Position numbers and translations under genes: made by a program
NCBI GenBank assembly: GCA_021841795.1
Contig: JAKCDN010000094.1
Location: 1-9,444, forward strand
Source: Acidobacteriota bacterium
GTDB taxonomy: Bacteria > Acidobacteriota > Terriglobia > Terriglobales > Acidobacteriaceae
DNA length: 9,444 nt
Direction: 5' to 3'
Shown: piece after piece, positions 5,898-9,444 of the stretch
How the letters are laid out: each line of letters begins with the position of its first letter
How positions within the stretch are numbered: the first letter of the stretch is position 1
The notes under the pieces: model-generated
What the model saw: only the letters and a program-made list of their open reading frames with translations
Told to the model about the DNA's origin: nothing
Databases searched by the model: none

Positions 5898-7928
5898 TCA
5901 CTTGGCCGGCGCGAAGGTATAGGACAGCCTGCCGGATTGCATGGGGCCGGCCGTATTCAGAAGAATCCGGTAGATATCGGCTCCCCAGCTCTCGCGGAGC
6001 CCGGCGTCGGCAAGGGGAATGGTTTCGATCTTCGCCGCCAGGCCCGCGGAATCGAAGGCCAGTTCGCAGTCTCTTCCGCCGCTCGCGGCGGTTTTTATCA
6101 GCAGGCTGCGCTCCCGAGCGGTCACCGATCCAGGCGTCATCACCGACAGGCTGATGGGCTGAGCGCTTTCCAGATCGAACTCCTCGGTGACGATCACCGC
6201 ATCCCGCTCGCGATCGAGTTCGACGGTGCGAATCCACTTTTTGATGCCTGCGTCCCGCGGATACGCTTTGGCGATGTCGAAGGAAACAACCGCGCGGCGA
6301 TCGTCGCTCTCGTACTTGCGCTCCGTGGCCCCGTACTGAATGCCGTTCTTCTGCATGACCCCGCCCACGGTGGGCAGATTGTGATAGGCCGACTGCATGG
6401 TCCAGATCGAATAGCGATCGCGTGAGAAGGTCTTGGCGGTGTACTGCTCGACGCCTGCGTCGATGGTCACGGGCTGACCGTCGAGATAGATGACAAAGTT
6501 GCCTGTGTCATTGTGGCTGTGGCTGCGGCCGTTGTTTGAGGCGAGCACGGCCACATACATGCCTTCGGTCGAGCCGGCCTTCTCGCGCGCCGTCATCAGC
6601 CCGAATTGCGGATACCAGGCGTCGCGCACAAGCACATCCTCTTTCTTCGCGCTGCGGACCTCGGCTGCATCCAGCACGGCGGGCAGAGAACGCGAGAGGC
6701 TGGCCATGCTCTCGTTGATCGCGTGCTGCAGGCCGGCGCCCTGCGCATTCCACCCGCTTTTCTGGGCATAGAACGCGCCGAAGGCCTCAAGCTGCGGGTC
6801 GTGCACGGCCTTGCCGAAGCGGTAGAGCACGTCGCCCGACGGCGCTGCCCTGCGATGCGCATCGCCGTACGACACATAATCGTCGCCGGCGATGTGCACG
6901 TTGAGAATGAAGCGCCCCATGGCGTCAAGAAAGGGATTGGCGAAGATTCCGGTGGCGTTCCCGGTTGCCGATTCGAGCGTCCAGATGACATCGAAGAGGC
7001 TCAGCACCGAACGGCTGTAATAGCCGGGGCCTTCTTCTTCGGCGGCATCGGGCCAGTAGTCGTTCCAGTAGGCGTCGACGCTGCGCGCAATGCGCATGGT
7101 CTCTTGAAGGCGCAGGGCGGGATCGATTTCGAGCAGGAGGTTGGTCACCAGCAGATTGGAGTTGATCCACGGATTCCAGTTGTTCAGGCGATTTTCCGAC
7201 TTCTTGCCGCCCAGGCCCATCCAGCCGAAGTCATCGCGATTGCGCGCCACGCTGAGCATCTTGTGCTCCACTTCCAGCCTGATGCGCTTGTTCACGAGCG
7301 GGGAGACCTGGTCGAGCTGCGGAGCGAGCAGATAGTTGGTCCAGGCCAGCATTTGAGCGGTCTCGGCCGAGAAAAGCTCAATGATCGGCTCGCTGACGTC
7401 AGGCAGGCCGACGCCGGCTTTTTGTGCGCCGAGATGCGCGGGCGCGCCCCAGTAGGTTTCCTCGCAGACCAGCCACACGCCGTTCACAATGTCGTCCAGA
7501 AAGCGCCCTTTGCCCTCAAGACACTCGGCGAGGATGAGACGCTGGATCTGGGCGCGCCGGCCGAAGCTCAGTGCTTCAAAGCGGCTGCGGTTTCCGTTGC
7601 GCTTGAAGTCAAGAAACGTGATTGCGGGCAAAACCTGCCAGCCCGCTTTCTGATCCTGTTCGGCCCGGGCAACGGCGGCGGCGCGGATGTCGGCCGGCAC
7701 GGCCTCCCAGGCCGGGCGGTCGCTCCACCGGGCATACGGCTGCCACGCGCCGGGAGCAGCCAGATGGCTCTGGAGAAAGTCCTGCGAGTAGGTGGTGGCT
7801 AACAGATCGTGCGGGGCATTGAGCGGGGTCTCAGGCTGCGCGGCCAGGGCGAGATTGCCCATCGACTGCAGAAGATTTCGATGCCCGGCCAGTGCAAGGC
7901 TTCCGGCAAGAAAATGGCGACGGTTCAT
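5898..7928 (-). CDS. Exported heparinase II/III-family polysaccharide lyase
   Basis: A 676-residue protein resembling the heparinase II/III and alginate-lyase superfamily, which cleaves uronic-acid polysaccharides by beta-elimination. Seen: an N-terminal NRRHFLAG (2-9) twin-arginine-like motif, with a likely cleavage near residues 28-30 before AQPETP; a helix-rich alpha/alpha toroid region (about 60-400) containing GPGYYSRS with Tyr303 and Tyr304; and a beta-rich C-terminal region (about 430-640) with the hallmark SHSHNDTGNF around His472 and YHNLPTVGG with Tyr515 and His516. These motifs correspond to conserved active-site segments of the superfamily, where Tyr and His (or Asn) take part in catalysis; residue roles here are inferred. 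The start has GAGGAGG just upstream (7933-7939 on the plus strand). It is divergent from nikR. Heparin is not implied by the family name: alginate-like, pectic or other uronate glycans are equally possible. Confidence 0.85.
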   Translation of the reverse strand: MNRRHFLAGSLALAGHRNLLQSMGNLALAAQPETPLNAPHDLLATTYSQDFLQSHLAAPGAWQPYARWSDRPAWEAVPADIRAAAVARAEQDQKAGWQVLPAITFLDFKRNGNRSRFEALSFGRRAQIQRLILAECLEGKGRFLDDIVNGVWLVCEETYWGAPAHLGAQKAGVGLPDVSEPIIELFSAETAQMLAWTNYLLAPQLDQVSPLVNKRIRLEVEHKMLSVARNRDDFGWMGLGGKKSENRLNNWNPWINSNLLVTNLLLEIDPALRLQETMRIARSVDAYWNDYWPDAAEEEGPGYYSRSVLSLFDVIWTLESATGNATGIFANPFLDAMGRFILNVHIAGDDYVSYGDAHRRAAPSGDVLYRFGKAVHDPQLEAFGAFYAQKSGWNAQGAGLQHAINESMASLSRSLPAVLDAAEVRSAKKEDVLVRDAWYPQFGLMTAREKAGSTEGMYVAVLASNNGRSHSHNDTGNFVIYLDGQPVTIDAGVEQYTAKTFSRDRYSIWTMQSAYHNLPTVGGVMQKNGIQYGATERKYESDDRRAVVSFDIAKAYPRDAGIKKWIRTVELDRERDAVIVTEEFDLESAQPISLSVMTPGSVTARERSLLIKTAASGGRDCELAFDSAGLAAKIETIPLADAGLRESWGADIYRILLNTAGPMQSGRLSYTFAPAK

Positions 7929-7952
7929 GACCCCTCCTCAAACTCGCGGGCC

Positions 7953-7958
7953 AGTATA
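7953..7958 (-). promoter_or_regulatory. Candidate -10 element of the lyase gene
   Basis: On the minus strand this reads TATACT, one mismatch from TATAAT, 24 bp before the lyase start codon. No convincing -35 box is present at the usual distance, so an activator or a non-housekeeping sigma factor may be needed. The ribosome site GAGGAGG lies between this box and the ATG. Confidence 0.4.
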
Positions 7959-7997
7959 CAGGGCGGAGGATGCGGCGGGCACGGGCATAATGATCAC

Positions 7998-8028
7998 TTG
8001 GCCATTTTCCGGCGCCGCAGTTTACGAT
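7998..8028 (+). promoter_or_regulatory. Weak candidate nikR promoter
   Basis: TTGGCC (7998-8003) and TACGAT (8023-8028) are separated by 19 bp. Each matches consensus only partly, and the spacing is long. It is the best pair I can find in the 157-bp gap between the lyase and nikR starts. Confidence 0.25.
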
Positions 8029-8033
8029 GGGGT

Positions 8034-8047
8034 GTGCCGGCGGGCAC
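8034..8047. promoter_or_regulatory. Short inverted repeat upstream of nikR
   Basis: GTGCC (8034-8038) and GGCAC (8043-8047) form an inverted repeat with a 4-base spacer just after the candidate promoter. It could be an autoregulatory operator or a leader hairpin. It does not match the E. coli NikR operator (GTATGA and TCATAC half sites spaced about 16 bp), and I find no copy of that operator in this gap. Confidence 0.25.
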
Positions 8048-8085
8048 GATCGGCATGGCATGGTCCCGGAACGGCGGGTAGGCGC

Positions 8086-8547
8086 ATGGGGAAACTGAGC
8101 AGAATCGGCATTGCCCTGGACTCCGATCTTCTGGACCGGTTCGACCGATCGATCGAGAAGAGCGGCTACACGAACCGCTCCGAGGCCTTTCGTGACCTGA
8201 TCCGCGACCGGCTGGTGCGAGAGCGCACCGCCGCGGCCGGCGCCACGGTCGTGGGCACCGTGACCCTGATCTACAACCACCATGCTTCGGGCATCGCCGA
8301 GAAACTCACCGAGGTGCAGCATGCGCATCACGACCTCGTGGTCTCGACCAGCCACGCGCATCTTGACCACGACTCCTGCCTTGAGGTGCTGATCGTGCAC
8401 GGGCAGGCCGCGCGGGTGGAGCGTTTCGCCGACCTTCTTATCGGCCTCAAGGGCGTGCAGCATGGGCGGTTGGTGATGACCGTGCCCTCACTGGATGCCG
8501 GTCAGCGGCAGAAGCGCCGGCACCATCACGTTCACTCCATGCGGTGA
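8086..8547 (+). CDS. nikR: Nickel-responsive regulator NikR
   Basis: A 153-residue ribbon-helix-helix transcription factor that binds DNA when loaded with nickel and typically controls nickel uptake. Seen: an N-terminal RHH domain (about 3-46: strand LSRIGIALD, then helices through SGYTNRSEAFRDLIRDRL) and a C-terminal ACT-like metal-binding domain (about 53-140). The high-affinity nickel ligands are all present with canonical spacing: His79, His90, His92 and Cys98, equivalent to His76, His87, His89 and Cys95 of E. coli NikR. The C-terminus (RRHHHVHSMR) is a histidine-rich tail beyond the conserved domain. ATG 8086 was chosen because the RHH strand begins at once; GGTAGG lies 3 bases upstream, a short spacing. 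The open frame extends further upstream without conserved sequence. No nickel permease, TonB receptor, urease or hydrogenase gene is adjacent, so its targets lie elsewhere or are the nikR promoter itself. Confidence 0.95.
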   Translation: MGKLSRIGIALDSDLLDRFDRSIEKSGYTNRSEAFRDLIRDRLVRERTAAAGATVVGTVTLIYNHHASGIAEKLTEVQHAHHDLVVSTSHAHLDHDSCLEVLIVHGQAARVERFADLLIGLKGVQHGRLVMTVPSLDAGQRQKRRHHHVHSMR

Positions 8548-8617
8548 ACGCAGGCCCTGAGGCAATCTCTCCGCCAGACAGGGCCGCAGCCGGGTTGCGG
8601 TTCCCGGCGCCGAACAA

Positions 8618-8651
8618 CGGCCCGCGTCTCACCCTCCATCCGTGCGGGCCG
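8618..8651. repeat. 8-bp GC inverted repeat between nikR and lacI
   Basis: CGGCCCGC (8618-8625) and GCGGGCCG (8644-8651) are exact reverse complements with an 18-base spacer, in the 158 bp between the two convergent stop codons. No T-run follows on either strand, so it is not a classical intrinsic terminator. It could stabilise the nikR mRNA 3' end or assist termination. The rest of this interval shows only weaker 5-bp repeats (for example CAGGG/CCCTG at 8681-8697). Confidence 0.35.
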
Positions 8652-8705
8652 GCGGCATCGTTCTCCGCCCGCGGCATGCACAGGGACATAGGCCCTGGGT
8701 CAATC

Positions 8706-9444
8706 TCAGGGCAGGGCGCTGCCTTTTTTCGATCGGGGCCTCGACAGCGCGGGCCGCGGGCGATCCGTGGAACGGCGGACGACGAGCCGGGTGCGCATGG
8801 GCCACTGGCGCTGGGCGGCGTTAGGATGCCCCGGTTCGATGCCGGCGCGCAACGCTTCAACGGCCGCGCCGGCAAGCTCGTGACAGGACATTTGCACCGT
8901 CGTCAGCGGCGGCAGCATGAACTGCGCCAGGTGAATATCGTCGAATCCCACGACTGAGATGTCGCGGGGCACCGTGTACGCGGTCTGGTGCAGGGCGTGC
9001 AGCACCCCGATGGCGGTCATATCGTTGGAGCAGATGACGGCGGTGGGCAGCTCCCTGGCCGCGAGCAGTTTTTCCATGGCGGCCCTGCCGCCTTCCATGG
9101 TGTGGTTGCCTTTAATAATCGATGCGGCGGAGACGGGAAGCCGCAGCTCCGCCATCGACCTGCGGAAGGCGTCGCGCCGCGTGGCGGCGGTGCGCATGCG
9201 CAAGGGGCCGGCGATGAAGGCAATGTTACGGTGACCGAGCGCAGCCAGATGCCGCACCGCTTCGCGAATGCCTTCGCTGTAGTCGACCTTGAGGATGCGG
9301 ACGTTGGGCAGATCCGGTCCGGCATCGACAAAGACCAGCGGGAAGCCCTGCTCCACCAGCTTGCGCACCAGCTCCTGTTCGATGCCGAAGGTCATCACCG
9401 CGACACCGTCCACGTTGCGCTGCAGCATGCGGCGGATCAGCATC
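8706..9444 (-). CDS. LacI/PurR-family regulator, C-terminal part (runs off window)
   Basis: The ligand-binding part of a LacI-family transcription factor; the start codon and N-terminal helix-turn-helix lie beyond the right edge, and about 246 residues are visible. Seen in order: DGVAVMTF, PLVFVDAG, VDYSEGIREAVRHLAALGHRNIAFIAGP, an arginine-containing RRDAFRRSM helix, ICSNDMTAIGVLHAL, and VPRDISVVGFDDIHLAQFMLPPLTTV, which are the family's periplasmic-binding-protein-like landmarks. Such proteins usually bind a sugar or nucleoside and release or bind an operator. The last roughly 30 residues are Arg/Pro/Lys-rich and follow the conserved fold. The effector is unknown; proximity to glycan-degrading genes suggests a sugar. 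The gene is convergent with nikR, and its 3' end overlaps the likely nikR terminator. Confidence 0.9.
   Translation of the reverse strand, partial: MLIRRMLQRNVDGVAVMTFGIEQELVRKLVEQGFPLVFVDAGPDLPNVRILKVDYSEGIREAVRHLAALGHRNIAFIAGPLRMRTAATRRDAFRRSMAELRLPVSAASIIKGNHTMEGGRAAMEKLLAARELPTAVICSNDMTAIGVLHALHQTAYTVPRDISVVGFDDIHLAQFMLPPLTTVQMSCHELAGAAVEALRAGIEPGHPNAAQRQWPMRTRLVVRRSTDRPRPALSRPRSKKGSALP
8710..8729 (+). terminator. Intrinsic terminator for nikR inside the lacI 3' end
   Basis: GGCAG (8710-8714) pairs with CTGCC (8719-8723) across the loop GGCG, followed at once by TTTTTT (8724-8729). This is a compact GC stem plus U-tract in the plus orientation, about 160 bp after the nikR stop. On the other strand the same bases encode the last residues of the LacI protein, the A-run giving its two adjacent lysines. 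Confidence 0.55.

Noticed and set aside
6606..7802. 398-residue plus-strand frame opposite the lyase gene
   Set aside because: It is entirely inside the lyase and lacks motifs; the minus frame carries the heparinase-type hallmarks.
8051..8065. Tandem CATGG CATGG as a repeat element
   Set aside because: Two 5-base copies are within chance expectation and have no wider structure.
7792..8085. Upstream in-frame extension of nikR (about 98 residues)
   Set aside because: NikR proteins begin directly at the ribbon-helix-helix strand. The extension overlaps the lyase 5' end and promoter region and shows no conserved sequence.
8681..8697. CAGGG/CCCTG hairpin as a lacI terminator
   Set aside because: It has a 5-bp stem with a 7-base loop and no U-tract on the minus strand, so it is too weak to call.

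Overview
The window is a GC-rich (roughly 60-65%, by eye) bacterial chromosome segment carrying seven protein genes; six are complete and one runs off the right edge. The gene mix (exported glycan-degrading enzymes, an MFS sugar porter, a LacI regulator, NikR, orphan two-component proteins) and the base composition suit a soil polysaccharide degrader. Acidobacteriota, Acidobacteriaceae-like, is my best guess, but it rests on overall flavour, not on a marker gene. I see no rRNA, tRNA, CRISPR array, transposase, phage gene or plasmid gene.

Layout. Bases 1-221 hold no supported gene, only an inverted repeat at the edge and a probable terminator for the next gene. An MFS sugar transporter (minus, 222-2051) is divergent from an exported GH20-type beta-N-acetylhexosaminidase (plus, 2200-4320); their shared 148-bp gap holds a hairpin and a probable -10 element. 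Two response regulators follow on the plus strand: a REC-Hpt fusion (4413-5180) and a NarL/FixJ-type REC-HTH protein (5234-5896). A heparinase II/III-family polysaccharide lyase (minus, 5898-7928) converges on the NarL gene with a single base between the stop codons. Divergent from the lyase is nikR (plus, 8086-8547). It converges on a LacI-family regulator (minus, 8706 to beyond the right edge), and the likely nikR terminator sits inside the 3' end of the lacI reading frame.

How the genes may work together. The lyase and the hexosaminidase both carry export signals and would cut complex amino-sugar or uronate-containing glycans outside the cytoplasm. The MFS porter would import a released sugar, and the LacI protein is a candidate sugar-responsive repressor. 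The REC-Hpt and NarL proteins look like the middle and end of a phosphorelay whose kinase is not in the window. NikR appears unrelated to the sugar genes, and no nickel transporter or nickel enzyme lies beside it.

Nothing here is clearly a new system. The points most worth a second look are the kinase-less REC-Hpt/NarL pair, the MFS porter's large cysteine-containing loop, the GH20 start codon, and the tight convergent gene ends.
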